Assembly: GCA_018780035.1 (NCBI GenBank)
Contig: JADMKE010000015.1
Coordinates: 1-33,823 of the forward strand
Direction: 5' to 3'
Source: Candidatus Sericytochromatia bacterium
GTDB taxonomy: Bacteria; Cyanobacteriota; Sericytochromatia; UBA7694
DNA: 33,823 nucleotides
The position numbers and the translations under genes are program-made. Under the pieces are notes generated by a model that ran no database searches, was not told where the DNA came from, and saw only the letters and a program-made list of their open reading frames with translations. Within the stretch, counting starts at the first letter, position 1; each line of letters opens with the position of its first letter. Positions 7,359 through 15,742 of this stretch are shown here, piece after piece.

Positions 7359-8296
7359 GTTATTTCCACTTCTCAGGTTCGGGCCCGCAAAAGACCCAAG
7401 ACGGGATTCGCCTACAGTCTTCACGGGGCGGGGTGGGTACCACGTGGTGGGGCCAGCGCTGGGTTTCGGCCCTGGAAAAACTTTGCGACAGTGGCCGTCT
7501 GACGCGGGGCAAAAATTATGCCCGCCAAGGCCAAGTGCTTTCGATTGACATTGCCGCAGGCCGGGTTTTGGCCAAGGTGCAGGGCACCCGCACCAAACCG
7601 TACACGGTCTCGATCGAATTGCCGCTGCTCAACAGCAAGGCCTGGGCCAAGGTGCGTCTGTCTTTGGCCGCCTCCCCTTTACATTTGGCCCGTCTTTTGG
7701 CTGGGGAGATGTCAGCAGAGATGGACTTGGTCTTTAAACAGGCAGGGGTCAGCCTCTTTCCAGAAAAACGCGCAGATTTGGAGACCGATTGCTCCTGTCC
7801 CGATTGGTCGGATCCCTGTAAACATATCGCCGCCGTCTATTATCTTCTGGCAGAACAATTTGATGCCGACCCGTTTTTGCTCTTTCGCCTGCGCGGGCAA
7901 GATCGTGAAGATCTTTTGGCCAGTTTGGGCGCCTCAGCAAAACAGAGCAGCCCCAGTGTCGAAATCACAGGTGTAAACGTCACTGATGTAGACATCACTG
8001 AGGAGCCCCCGCTTGCTCAGATCGCTTTGCCTTCAGCCCTCCCGGCCTTTTGGCGCGGGGCAGCCCTTCCCAGCTTGGAGCCCGCCCAGACGCCCGCCAT
8101 CGAGGCGCCACTCTTAAAGCGTTTAAAAAGTCCGCCGCTCTGGCGGGGAGAGAGCTTGTTTTTAAAAGCCCTGGAACCGATCTACTCACAGGCCAGCCAA
8201 TGGGCGCAGGGACATTTGGGTGGAGAAGTGGGGCCGCCGCCCGAAAATGAGGCTTTTGTGCAGGAGAAGCCCCGCCGGGGTCGACCCCAAAAGTGA
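7355..8296 (+). CDS. SWIM zinc-finger domain protein
   Basis: 313 residues. The start ATG lies inside the SNF2 stop (ATGA overlap), a strong sign of translational coupling. The N-terminal motif TTWWGQRWVSALE is typical of the bacterial SWIM proteins paired with SNF2 helicases. The zinc motif CSCPDWSDPCKHIAAVYY (from about residue 146) fits CxCx(n)CxH. The C-terminal third is Pro-rich and ends in a basic tail (EKPRRGRPQK), suggesting nucleic-acid or partner binding. It probably forms a complex with the upstream helicase; this is inference from coupling and from known co-occurrence. Confidence 0.92.
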   Translation: MSYFHFSGSGPQKTQDGIRLQSSRGGVGTTWWGQRWVSALEKLCDSGRLTRGKNYARQGQVLSIDIAAGRVLAKVQGTRTKPYTVSIELPLLNSKAWAKVRLSLAASPLHLARLLAGEMSAEMDLVFKQAGVSLFPEKRADLETDCSCPDWSDPCKHIAAVYYLLAEQFDADPFLLFRLRGQDREDLLASLGASAKQSSPSVEITGVNVTDVDITEEPPLAQIALPSALPAFWRGAALPSLEPAQTPAIEAPLLKRLKSPPLWRGESLFLKALEPIYSQASQWAQGHLGGEVGPPPENEAFVQEKPRRGRPQK

Positions 8297-8334
8297 GCCC
8301 TGGGAGCTGTGTTTGGGGGCTTCAGCTTGTGGTT

Positions 8335-9204
8335 TTACCCTTGCGGAGGCAACCCTTGGGGCCAGCGGGCCCGCACGCGTTCAATCAATTTGATCATTTC
8401 TTCGGCTTGCAAGCGCTCGGTTCTGTCGATGCGGCGCTGGGTATTGCTCCACTGGATAAAGATCGCAATAAACGCCGCAGCAAAGACCAGGACCGTAAAT
8501 AATTTGATCAGCCAACCGGCACTCTGTTGATCGCCAAATGCCGTCAATTGGCTGGTGATACGCGGAGCCTGCAGATAACTCTGGTAGAGGGCCTCGCGGC
8601 TCAACGTCAAGATCCCAAACAGCGGCACCTGCGTCAGAATCAGGGTTATCAGGTAAAACATCTGGCGCGGATACGTTGGGCGCTGATGTTGGGCGGGATT
8701 GAGCAGGGGCAGCCACATGAACATCCCTGCCAGCAAGACTGAGAGGTGTTCAAGCTGCCCCAACCAAAAATGCCCGCGTGAGAGTTCGGTCATGACAGGC
8801 AGATACCAAGTGAACAAACCTGCATTAAAGAGCAACATGGCCGTCAGGGGGTGGCTCAGCTTTGCAAATAAATGCTCCAGCCAGGCAGATCTGAGTAAAA
8901 CAGGATTGAGCAGTCCCTGTCCCAAACCCACCCAGAGCAGGGGGGCGATTAAATAAGCCAATAAGAGGTGTTGGGCTGAGCGGGCTGTGAGTAGGTAATG
9001 ATGTGCCAATGTCTCCAGCGGCGACGAGGTGGTCAGGACAAAGAGCGCGAGCCCAGTAAAAAACCAGAAAAAGCGCAGGGGGGAACGCAAGACACGGCTG
9101 AACTGGGCCTGCCGCCAGAGCCAGAGATATCCCAGGCCCAATACCCCCACGAGCAAGGCGATGAGGGGTTGAAAGGTCCAGGTATGAACTGCGGGGGTTA
9201 ACAT
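8335..9204 (-). CDS. ctaG: CtaG-type membrane protein (cytochrome c oxidase caa3 assembly family)
   Basis: 289 residues and strongly hydrophobic, with about seven membrane segments. Family hallmarks are SAQHLLLAYLIAPLLWVGLG and LEHLSVLLAGMFMWLPLL, where conserved His residues precede hydrophobic helices. In Bacillus, CtaG is needed for caa3 oxidase activity, probably in copper-centre assembly. The C-terminal tail is charged (RRIDRTERLQAEEMIKLIERVRARW) and probably cytoplasmic. The gene stands alone, convergent with the SWIM gene 38 nt away, and no oxidase subunits are in the window, so its specific partner is unknown. The Shine-Dalgarno before ATG 9204 is weak. Confidence 0.85.
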   Translation of the reverse strand: MLTPAVHTWTFQPLIALLVGVLGLGYLWLWRQAQFSRVLRSPLRFFWFFTGLALFVLTTSSPLETLAHHYLLTARSAQHLLLAYLIAPLLWVGLGQGLLNPVLLRSAWLEHLFAKLSHPLTAMLLFNAGLFTWYLPVMTELSRGHFWLGQLEHLSVLLAGMFMWLPLLNPAQHQRPTYPRQMFYLITLILTQVPLFGILTLSREALYQSYLQAPRITSQLTAFGDQQSAGWLIKLFTVLVFAAAFIAIFIQWSNTQRRIDRTERLQAEEMIKLIERVRARWPQGLPPQG

Positions 9205-9282
9205 GGGGCACTGATCCGAATCTAAGCTGTGCTCCCATCATAGTGAGAGACAAGGGAGGGCGTCAATGGCACGGAAATCCCT

Positions 9283-10065
9283 TTAATAGGGCAGACCTGA
9301 ATCAGACTCTGGCAAACTCGGATACATAAATTCGGGAAAAAGGTAGCGAATGACGCCGGTGTCGGGGTCTATTTCGGCATGGGTATAGCCTTTGCCTTCC
9401 AATCGGGCCAAGTGTTTTTCGGCCTTTTCGATGCTGATCGGGCTTTCTGCGGCCAATTGGGCAATACTGATCCGGCCTTGGCGCAGGCTTGCAAATTTGA
9501 GGATATAGCGCTCGTAGTCGCTTTCACTGTGCAGGGGCAGACTGCTCAAAGAGCGGTTGTCTCCCAAAGCCGGGGCCTGAACCCCTGCCACAGGCAAAAC
9601 CTGGGACACTCTCTGAATCATCATTCCCTGGCTCAAATAAAACCGCTGTTGAAATTGCTGATCTGTCATGATCAAGTACCAGAGAGCCTCGACCCAACCG
9701 GCCATGGCTGGAATACCCGTCCAAAAAAACAAGAGATAGGCAATTCCCCACCCCGGCTGACCGAGATAAAATTTATGGGCACCTCCCCAACCCAAGGTGA
9801 GGGCCAAGACCGCAGCCAAATAGCGGTTTTTTTCGGCCGAAAGGGGGTTGAGCTGGGCCAGAGTTTCGTTTAACCCATCAATCTGGAGTTCATGTTGGAT
9901 TTCATGGGCCACGCGTCTCAAAGCTGTACTTGTGGAGCCTTTCTGGGCACATTGATCGCAGAAAATGCGTCCTTTGACTTTGTTCAAACAGATCAAACAA
10001 ACCCCGTGGCCACATTCGACACAGCTGCCGATTGCCTCTTGTTGAGAGTGAATATAACAGTGCAT
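9283..10065 (-). CDS. Zinc-binding B-box-like / TM2-domain membrane protein with winged-helix-like C-terminus
   Basis: 260 residues. The first ~40 residues hold paired metal ligands (MHCYIH, SCVECGHGVCLICL, FCDQCA), a B-box or zinc-ribbon-like module. After a charged linker comes a TM2 domain: KNRYLAAVLALTLGWGGAHKF, then FYLGQPGWGIAYLLFFWTG and PAMAGWVEALWYLI, with two membrane helices and the GGAHKFYLG turn typical of TM2. The C-terminal ~70 residues (RQGRISIAQLAAESPISIEK, then HLARLEGKGYTHAEID) look like a small winged-helix module. It is the last gene of the tricorn/HEAT/TM2 operon, 14 nt after the HEAT gene, with AGGGGAG before ATG 10065. The three-module architecture is unusual and function is unknown. 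Confidence 0.85.
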   Translation of the reverse strand: MHCYIHSQQEAIGSCVECGHGVCLICLNKVKGRIFCDQCAQKGSTSTALRRVAHEIQHELQIDGLNETLAQLNPLSAEKNRYLAAVLALTLGWGGAHKFYLGQPGWGIAYLLFFWTGIPAMAGWVEALWYLIMTDQQFQQRFYLSQGMMIQRVSQVLPVAGVQAPALGDNRSLSSLPLHSESDYERYILKFASLRQGRISIAQLAAESPISIEKAEKHLARLEGKGYTHAEIDPDTGVIRYLFPEFMYPSLPESDSGLPY

Positions 10066-10079
10066 CTATTTGTTCTCCC

Positions 10080-11168
10080 CTAACCCATTGGATCGGGCAA
10101 ATCTTCTAAATCTTCTAGCGTCTCATCATCGTCTTCACTGAGTTCGAGCAAGCTGGCTTCGACCACCGCCTGCATAATATCTTCGTCTTCGTTGCTGAGA
10201 AAACTGGCCAAAGTGGAAAAGATGTCTTCGTCCAAATGGGCCACCATCGACAATGCCGCCTGTTTTTGCAACAGCCAATGGGGATCTTTCAGCGCTGCGC
10301 GCAGGGCATTTTTGACTTTTTCGTCTTCTTGCAATTCGCGCAGTCCCAAAAGGGCATTTAAGCGGCGTCCCCAGTCATCGTCTTCGGCCAAAATTTTCAT
10401 CAGGTATTCATTGCAGCGGGGATCCCCAATTTTGGCCAGGGCCACAGCGGCATTGAGGCTTACACGCGGATTTTCAGCGGCATTAAAGACCTCAAACAGG
10501 ACCTCTGAGGCACTGTCTTCTTGCAACTCGCCGAGAATTTTACAGGCCTCGATCACCACCAAATGGGAGCGATCTTTGAGGGCTGAGAGAAAAATATCCA
10601 CGTTTTCGCCGTCTGACATGCGTCCCAACGAACGCACGGCCATACCCCGCATGGCATCGGGCTGATCGGAATCAATCAGGGCCAGCAAGGCGGGGGCTGC
10701 ACGCTGATCGCCAATGGTCGCCAGGGCCCAGGCTGCCACCTGTTGGGTCTCGGCATTGTCGAGCTGGGCTATCAAAGGCAATACTGCGCGGGAATCGCGC
10801 AGCTCACCCAGGGCCATCGCCGCAGCATCACGCACCTCTGCTGACTCGTCTTCGAGAGCTGCAATTAAAGGCTGCAGGGCCTGCACATCGCCAATTTCGG
10901 CCAGGGCCGAAGCGGCTACTTCACGCAGGCGGGGATCGACATGGCTGAGGTTGCGCAAGAGCAAATCTGTGGCCCGCACCTCTTCGGATTTGCCCAAGAG
11001 CCAGATCACTTCGAGATAGCCCGGATGCGAGGCCGTCTCTGCTATCTCAAGCAGGGCATCAACCACATCTGCTTCGAGCATTTCATAGAGCGAGCGGGCG
11101 GCCACTTCGCGGACCTGTTCGTCGTCGTTTTCGAGCAGGGATAAATAAACATTTTGGAGTTCATTCAT
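10080..11168 (-). CDS. HEAT-repeat protein
   Basis: 362 residues made almost entirely of ~31-residue helical repeats. Examples are DPRLREVAASALAEIGDVQA, AEVRDAAAMALGELRDSRA and PRVSLNAAVALAKIGDPRC, the bacterial HEAT / PBS-lyase-like pattern. The protein is very acidic and ends in a Glu/Asp-rich tail (DDDETLEDLEDLPDPMG). It lacks signal peptide and membrane helices, so it is probably a cytoplasmic scaffold. It lies 28 nt downstream of the tricorn-like protease and 14 nt upstream of the TM2 gene, hence one transcript is likely. A role as adaptor for one of its operon partners is plausible but not shown. Confidence 0.92.
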   Translation of the reverse strand: MNELQNVYLSLLENDDEQVREVAARSLYEMLEADVVDALLEIAETASHPGYLEVIWLLGKSEEVRATDLLLRNLSHVDPRLREVAASALAEIGDVQALQPLIAALEDESAEVRDAAAMALGELRDSRAVLPLIAQLDNAETQQVAAWALATIGDQRAAPALLALIDSDQPDAMRGMAVRSLGRMSDGENVDIFLSALKDRSHLVVIEACKILGELQEDSASEVLFEVFNAAENPRVSLNAAVALAKIGDPRCNEYLMKILAEDDDWGRRLNALLGLRELQEDEKVKNALRAALKDPHWLLQKQAALSMVAHLDEDIFSTLASFLSNEDEDIMQAVVEASLLELSEDDDETLEDLEDLPDPMG

Positions 11169-11196
11169 GATCTTATTCTACAACTTTTGCCCGTTT

Positions 11197-14100
11197 TTAT
11201 TCTGCCCTTGGGGGCAAAGGGGCGCGTTTGAGGGAGGGCCGTTTGGACAAATCAGGCATCTCAGCTGGGTTTTTCACGAGCATCTCTTTTAACATGTCCA
11301 AGGCGGTCTGCAATTGGGGATCCCTGCCCGCATAATAATCGTGGGGCGCATACTCCACCTCAATATCCGGGTCGGTGCCATAGTTTTCGACATTCCAGCC
11401 CACATCGTGGAACCAGAACGAGTACTCGGGCTGGGTGGTCAGCGAACCATCTACCAATTTGCCCTGGCTGTTGATCCCAATCACGCCACCCCAGGTGCGT
11501 TTGCCAACCAAAGGTCCGAGTTTGAGCATTTTAAACGAATGGCTGAAGATATCCCCGTCGGAGCCTGCATTTTCGTCGGTCAGGGCCAACATCGGCCCCA
11601 TCACTGAATACGAGGGGTAGGGCTCAGGCATGCCCCAGCGCGGCAGGTCGTAGCCCAGGCGTTTGCGCGAGAGTTTATCCAGCAACAATTGCGAGACATG
11701 GCCCCCGCCGTTAAAGCGCACATCGACCAAGAGGGCCGGGTAATTGCATTCGCTCAGGTAATAGCGGTGGAATTCGGCAAAGCCAAAGGGCCCCATGTCG
11801 GGGATATGTACATAGCCAATTTGGCCATTGGATTCTTCGTGCACTTTGCGGCGGTTGGCTTCGACCCAGTCGCGGTAGCGGCCCAGGGTGTCGGAATCGA
11901 GGGCATGGACCTGCACGGTGCGGGGAGAATCACCGCCAAAGCTGACCAAGACGTCGCTTTTGGCCTGATTCAAGAGGGCCTGCTCAGGGCCAAATTGGGC
12001 ATTTAAGCTGAGGCCATTGATGGCGGTGATCACTTCGCCAACGCGGGCGTTGATACCCGGTTTGGCCAAAGGCCCGCCGCGTTTGGTGTCCCAATGATCG
12101 CCATGCACCAAATGGGTGATGCGGTAGCCCTGGGCTTCGGCATCCCAGGCAAAGTCGGCACCCAAAAAGCCCTGGCTGTAGAGCGGCTCTCTGCGGTAAT
12201 CGCCGCCCATTTCGTAGGCATGGGAGGTGGCCAATTCGCCTTGGACTTCCCAGAGCAAATCCGAAAATTCAGACCGACTGGCGACGCGATCGAGCAGCGG
12301 CAGATAGCGGCTGCGCACCTCATCCCAATCCACTTCGGACATGTTTTCGGTCCAGAAATGGTCGCGCATGCGGCGCCAGGCGTCGTGGAACATCTGTTGC
12401 CATTCCAGAGCGGGCACAACCCCCAATTTGATCCTTTCGAGATCGACCCAGCCGGATTTTTTGCTGGGTTTGCTGTCGCCCAGGACTTTTTCGGAGGGTT
12501 TTTCGCCCACAGGCAAGACACGCACTTTGTTGTCGACGCGCACAATCAGGGATTTGCCATCTTTGGAGAGGTAAAAGCTGTTGACGCCCTCCATAAAGAC
12601 CTCTTCTTCGCGGCTCTTGAGGTTGTAGACACGCAGGGTGCCCCGGATCGTAATGCCTTCAGACCAGTTCTGATCCAAGCTGCCATAGACTGGGTAGGTG
12701 ATATAAAAGACCCTGTCACCCAGGCCCAGCACTTTGCGGTAGCGGCCATCTTTGATCGGGAAAGCCAAAATCCGGTCGGCCAGGCCATCGAGATCGATCT
12801 CCACGGGTTTGACCTTGGGTTTGTCTGACTTGTCTTCTGACTTATCTTCCGCTTTGTCTTCGGCTTTGTCTTCGGTTTTGGGCTCTTTTTTGTCGATCAA
12901 CATTGCTGCGTCGGGCTCAAACGGCGAGCGCAGGTCTTTGCGCAGGGTGAGCAAATAGGGGCGGGTGCCATAGGGGAAACCCAGTGAAAAGTGGATTTCG
13001 TCATACGCGGGATTAAATTCGCGAGTGGAAATAAAGTAAAGGTATTTGCCCTCGGAATCAAAGCTGGGGGCAAAGTCTTCGAGCACGGGCCGGGTGGCTT
13101 CGTGGAGGCTGCCGGTTTCGACGTGGCAGAGCTTAATAATGGTGGTCTGGGGCGCTGTGCCGCAGGAATAAGCCAGCCACTGGCCATCGGGTGACCAAGC
13201 GGGGGTGCCAATGCCGTGAATATGTGGGGTTTCGTCGAGCACTCGGGTACTTAAACTGTCGAGATCGATCAGCAAGAGCTGGCGGCGGTGATTGACCACT
13301 GCCACCTGATTGGTGGTGGGAGAGACCATCACATGTTCGGGCCGGCCGAGGGAGAGATCTGTCACGGCTTGAGCGGGTTGGGAGCCGTCGAGCCAATGCA
13401 CCTCTACCTGTTCTTCTCCGGCGGTATCTCCGACCAGCACCAGGCGCTTGTTGTCGGGCAGATATTGGGCCACACGGTAGCGGGTGCCTTCGCGCTCGCC
13501 GTGTTGCATGACTGCGCCGCCCCAGAGGGGCATAGAATAGGCCTTGCCACGGGTGACCACTGCCAGGGAGTGGCTTTCGGGATGTAATTGGTAGGCATTG
13601 AGGTATTTGGTCGGCGAGGAAAATTTGCGGTTGCGCTGGACTTGCGGGCTGCGCCAGTCGATCGCTATTTTTTCGGCCTCAGTTGAAATTGTGCCACCAC
13701 TCAGGCTGAGCTTGTAAAGATCGCCGCCACATTGGTAGACAATATTCTGGCCATCGCTGTGGGGAAAACGCACATAAAAATCGTCGTGGTGGGTGTGGCG
13801 CTGCAGGTCTTCGCCAGCTGGATTGAGTGAGTAGAGATTGCCAATGCCCTCGTGATCCGACAAGAAATAGATCCGTTCACCCAGCCAGAGCGGGGTGGCC
13901 AAATTGCCGTCGATCTCCCGGGCAAAGGGCTCAAACGTGCCACTGCCGTCGCGGTCGAGCCAGAGCACCCCTGCTGTGCCGCCCCGGTAGCGCTTCCAGC
14001 GGGCAGGATCCCAGGTGTGGCGGCCAATCACGGCCCCTGGGCCCTGGGGGTTCCAGGCAATGTGGTGGGACATGCCATATTTCAGGCAGACGGGCTCGCT

Positions 14101-14472
14101 GCCATCGATCGGGATTTCGTAGAGTTCGACCATACGGCGCAGAATCTGGCGATGGGACGAGCTGCAAATGACCGCTGAGCTGTCGGGCTTCCAACCGCTG
14201 ACGCGGGTGACGGGTGCGCCAAAATAGGTCAAACGGGTGGGCACGCCCCCTTCAGCAGGCATCAAATAGACTTCTTGGTGGCCTTCGTCGGAGCCAATAT
14301 AGGCAATCCATTTGCCATCGGGAGAGAGCTGGGGGCAAGAGATATGGCCCAGATTTGCGGTCAGACGGGTGGCCAGGCCTCCACTCAGGGGTACCGACCA
14401 AAGATCGTCTTCGCAGCCAAAAACCACTTGATTGCCTGAAACGGTGGGCCAGCGATAATATCCGTGTGTCAT
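11197..14472 (-). CDS. Tricorn protease homologue (S41-type serine peptidase)
   Basis: 1091 residues, close to archaeal tricorn. The N-terminal half is a WD40/TolB-like beta-propeller (LSPDGKWIAYIGSDEGHQEV; WSPDGQWLAYSCG). The C-terminal half has the core domain with SHAYEMGG (His near residue 750), a PDZ-like segment (INARVGEVITAINGLSLNAQ) and the catalytic segment DENAGSDGDIFS (Ser near residue 971), followed by TWGGVIGIN. These match the tricorn His/Ser catalytic positions. No signal peptide is seen, so it is probably cytoplasmic, where tricorn degrades peptides released by larger proteases. GAGGTAG precedes ATG 14472. A low-complexity Glu/Asp/Lys linker near residues 533-548 interrupts the boundary between the propellers. 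First gene of the operon with HEAT and TM2 genes. Confidence 0.95.
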   Translation of the reverse strand: MTHGYYRWPTVSGNQVVFGCEDDLWSVPLSGGLATRLTANLGHISCPQLSPDGKWIAYIGSDEGHQEVYLMPAEGGVPTRLTYFGAPVTRVSGWKPDSSAVICSSSHRQILRRMVELYEIPIDGSEPVCLKYGMSHHIAWNPQGPGAVIGRHTWDPARWKRYRGGTAGVLWLDRDGSGTFEPFAREIDGNLATPLWLGERIYFLSDHEGIGNLYSLNPAGEDLQRHTHHDDFYVRFPHSDGQNIVYQCGGDLYKLSLSGGTISTEAEKIAIDWRSPQVQRNRKFSSPTKYLNAYQLHPESHSLAVVTRGKAYSMPLWGGAVMQHGEREGTRYRVAQYLPDNKRLVLVGDTAGEEQVEVHWLDGSQPAQAVTDLSLGRPEHVMVSPTTNQVAVVNHRRQLLLIDLDSLSTRVLDETPHIHGIGTPAWSPDGQWLAYSCGTAPQTTIIKLCHVETGSLHEATRPVLEDFAPSFDSEGKYLYFISTREFNPAYDEIHFSLGFPYGTRPYLLTLRKDLRSPFEPDAAMLIDKKEPKTEDKAEDKAEDKSEDKSDKPKVKPVEIDLDGLADRILAFPIKDGRYRKVLGLGDRVFYITYPVYGSLDQNWSEGITIRGTLRVYNLKSREEEVFMEGVNSFYLSKDGKSLIVRVDNKVRVLPVGEKPSEKVLGDSKPSKKSGWVDLERIKLGVVPALEWQQMFHDAWRRMRDHFWTENMSEVDWDEVRSRYLPLLDRVASRSEFSDLLWEVQGELATSHAYEMGGDYRREPLYSQGFLGADFAWDAEAQGYRITHLVHGDHWDTKRGGPLAKPGINARVGEVITAINGLSLNAQFGPEQALLNQAKSDVLVSFGGDSPRTVQVHALDSDTLGRYRDWVEANRRKVHEESNGQIGYVHIPDMGPFGFAEFHRYYLSECNYPALLVDVRFNGGGHVSQLLLDKLSRKRLGYDLPRWGMPEPYPSYSVMGPMLALTDENAGSDGDIFSHSFKMLKLGPLVGKRTWGGVIGINSQGKLVDGSLTTQPEYSFWFHDVGWNVENYGTDPDIEVEYAPHDYYAGRDPQLQTALDMLKEMLVKNPAEMPDLSKRPSLKRAPLPPRAE
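12827..12874 (-). repeat. Four tandem 12-bp repeats inside the tricorn-like gene
   Basis: Four consecutive 12-nt units (on the plus strand GACTTGTCTTCT, GACTTATCTTCC and two identical GCTTTGTCTTCG) encode an EDKA/EDKS tetrapeptide repeat in a charged linker. The identical adjacent units suggest replication slippage, and the unit length preserves the frame. Confidence 0.9.
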
Positions 14473-14546
14473 GGGGATCTACCTCGTTCTGAAGCTCTAT
14501 TGCATGTTCTGCGTCTGGTCTGCCGAATCGGAGCCAAAAAACAGTA

Positions 14547-14563
14547 TGGTACACATAGTACCA
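14547..14563. promoter_or_regulatory. Palindromic operator candidate in the tricorn / glycosidase divergent region
   Basis: TGGTAC (14547-14552) and GTACCA (14558-14563) are exact inverted repeats separated by ACATA. The palindrome sits midway between the divergent tricorn operon and the phosphodiester glycosidase gene, as expected of a dimeric repressor site; no cognate regulator is in the neighbourhood. Confidence 0.4.
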
Positions 14564-14593
14564 CGCGCAAGGGGGAGGGGGACGATTCCGATA

Positions 14594-14608
14594 ACCTCTG
14601 CTAGAGGT
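14594..14608 (+). promoter_or_regulatory. Hairpin that includes the ribosome binding site of the glycosidase gene
   Basis: ACCTCT (14594-14599) pairs exactly with AGAGGT (14603-14608) across a GCT loop. The 3' arm is the Shine-Dalgarno sequence of the gene starting at ATG 14616, so folding would hide the ribosome binding site. The small loop and 6-bp stem are visible directly; translational control is inferred. Confidence 0.5.
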
Positions 14609-14615
14609 GACTCCG

Positions 14616-15659
14616 ATGAACGAAATCCCCTTTTCCCGCCTGAAACCGCCTTCCGAATTATTTCAATTGCCTGCTCGCCCAGCTGGCGGTGCGGTGTCTT
14701 TGCCCCTTGCGAATCCGCCTGCCAAACCCCAGCCCTTGTCCACCCCCGTTTCAGCCCCGCTTCCCGCCAGCGATCAAACCCAACTTAGCCCACTTAAAGC
14801 TGCCCGTTTGACCCCTGCACCTGTGACGCTGAACGACTCTCCTCCAGCCGTTTCTGGCTCTGTAGCGACCACCAAGTCCGCCAAGTCTGCTCCACCCGTT
14901 CAAGCCAGCGCTGGCCGCGAAATCGCCCCCGGCATCCGGCTCGACAGCTCGCGCAAGAGCAAAGATGGCGCGCCGATTCGCGTGCTTACCATCGATCCGG
15001 CCCGCACGCAGATCCTGCCGATTGTCGCCCCCCATGGCGGGCCGCTCGATGGCGACAAATTGCCCCAGAATAAACAGGGCGGCAAACCGCTTTTGGCCGC
15101 AATCAATGCCAGCTTTTTTACACCCCAATCGGTGATCGGCGATGTGCAAGCTTTGCAATTAAAACTCACAGACGATGCCCAGCCCGCCATGGACAAAGTC
15201 ACCGATCAGCGTTATTTTCTGGCTGTAGACAAAGCGGGCAGCTTAAAAACCGGCAAAGGGGGCTTAAGTGAAAATCCGGGCGCTTACCAGACCTTTCTCG
15301 GTGGCTTTCCCGCGCTGTTTACAAGCGAACAAATGGCCACGCTCGAAGCAGATATCCGCTCGGGGGCCTTTGCCAAACGCGCCAGCTATGGCGGGGCCAG
15401 CCCCGAAACCACCATCAGCCGCTCGTTTGTCGGCGTCACTGCCAAGGGTGAATTGCTGTTGGTGGCCGCCGGTGAGGGCCGCTTGCGCGCGCAGGGGGTC
15501 TCGATTGTCGAGGCCGCGCGCCTACTCAAAAGTATGGGGGCCCGCGAGGCATATATCCTCGACGGCGGCGGTTCCACCAGCCTCTATGTCAAAGACACCC
15601 TCTATGCCCGCACAGACGGACGTCAGGTTCACTGTTATTTGGGCATTTACGCCCGCTGA
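14616..15659 (+). CDS. Phosphodiester glycosidase (NAGPA-like) domain protein
   Basis: 347 residues from ATG 14616, chosen because AGAGGTGA lies at proper distance; a GTG at 14607 is in frame but lies inside the Shine-Dalgarno. The first ~95 residues are Pro/Ala/Ser-rich low complexity without a clear signal peptide. The domain then shows LLAAINASFFTPQ and AYILDGGGSTSLYVKD, the hallmark Asn-phe and DGGGST motifs of the NAGPA family, which cleaves phosphodiester-linked sugars and is often tied to cell-surface polysaccharide metabolism. The absence of an obvious export signal is odd for such a role. It points the same way as the aminotransferase that follows after an 83-nt gap. Confidence 0.85.
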   Translation: MNEIPFSRLKPPSELFQLPARPAGGAVSLPLANPPAKPQPLSTPVSAPLPASDQTQLSPLKAARLTPAPVTLNDSPPAVSGSVATTKSAKSAPPVQASAGREIAPGIRLDSSRKSKDGAPIRVLTIDPARTQILPIVAPHGGPLDGDKLPQNKQGGKPLLAAINASFFTPQSVIGDVQALQLKLTDDAQPAMDKVTDQRYFLAVDKAGSLKTGKGGLSENPGAYQTFLGGFPALFTSEQMATLEADIRSGAFAKRASYGGASPETTISRSFVGVTAKGELLLVAAGEGRLRAQGVSIVEAARLLKSMGAREAYILDGGGSTSLYVKDTLYARTDGRQVHCYLGIYAR

Positions 15660-15742
15660 AGCTCCCTGGGGGGATTTGGATTTCGGCCATTTTAGCGGTA
15701 TGATTGATGAATCTGAAATCTAGAGAAACGAGCAGGTTGAAC

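Noticed and set aside
4359..8296. SNF2/SWIM pair as part of a DISARM-like or other known phage-defence system
   Set aside because: No methyltransferase, PLD nuclease, DUF1998 or other defence genes are adjacent; the unit is two genes only.
12094..12828. Open frame of 244 codons on the plus strand inside the tricorn-like gene
   Set aside because: Antisense shadow of an unbroken 1091-residue protein with all catalytic motifs.
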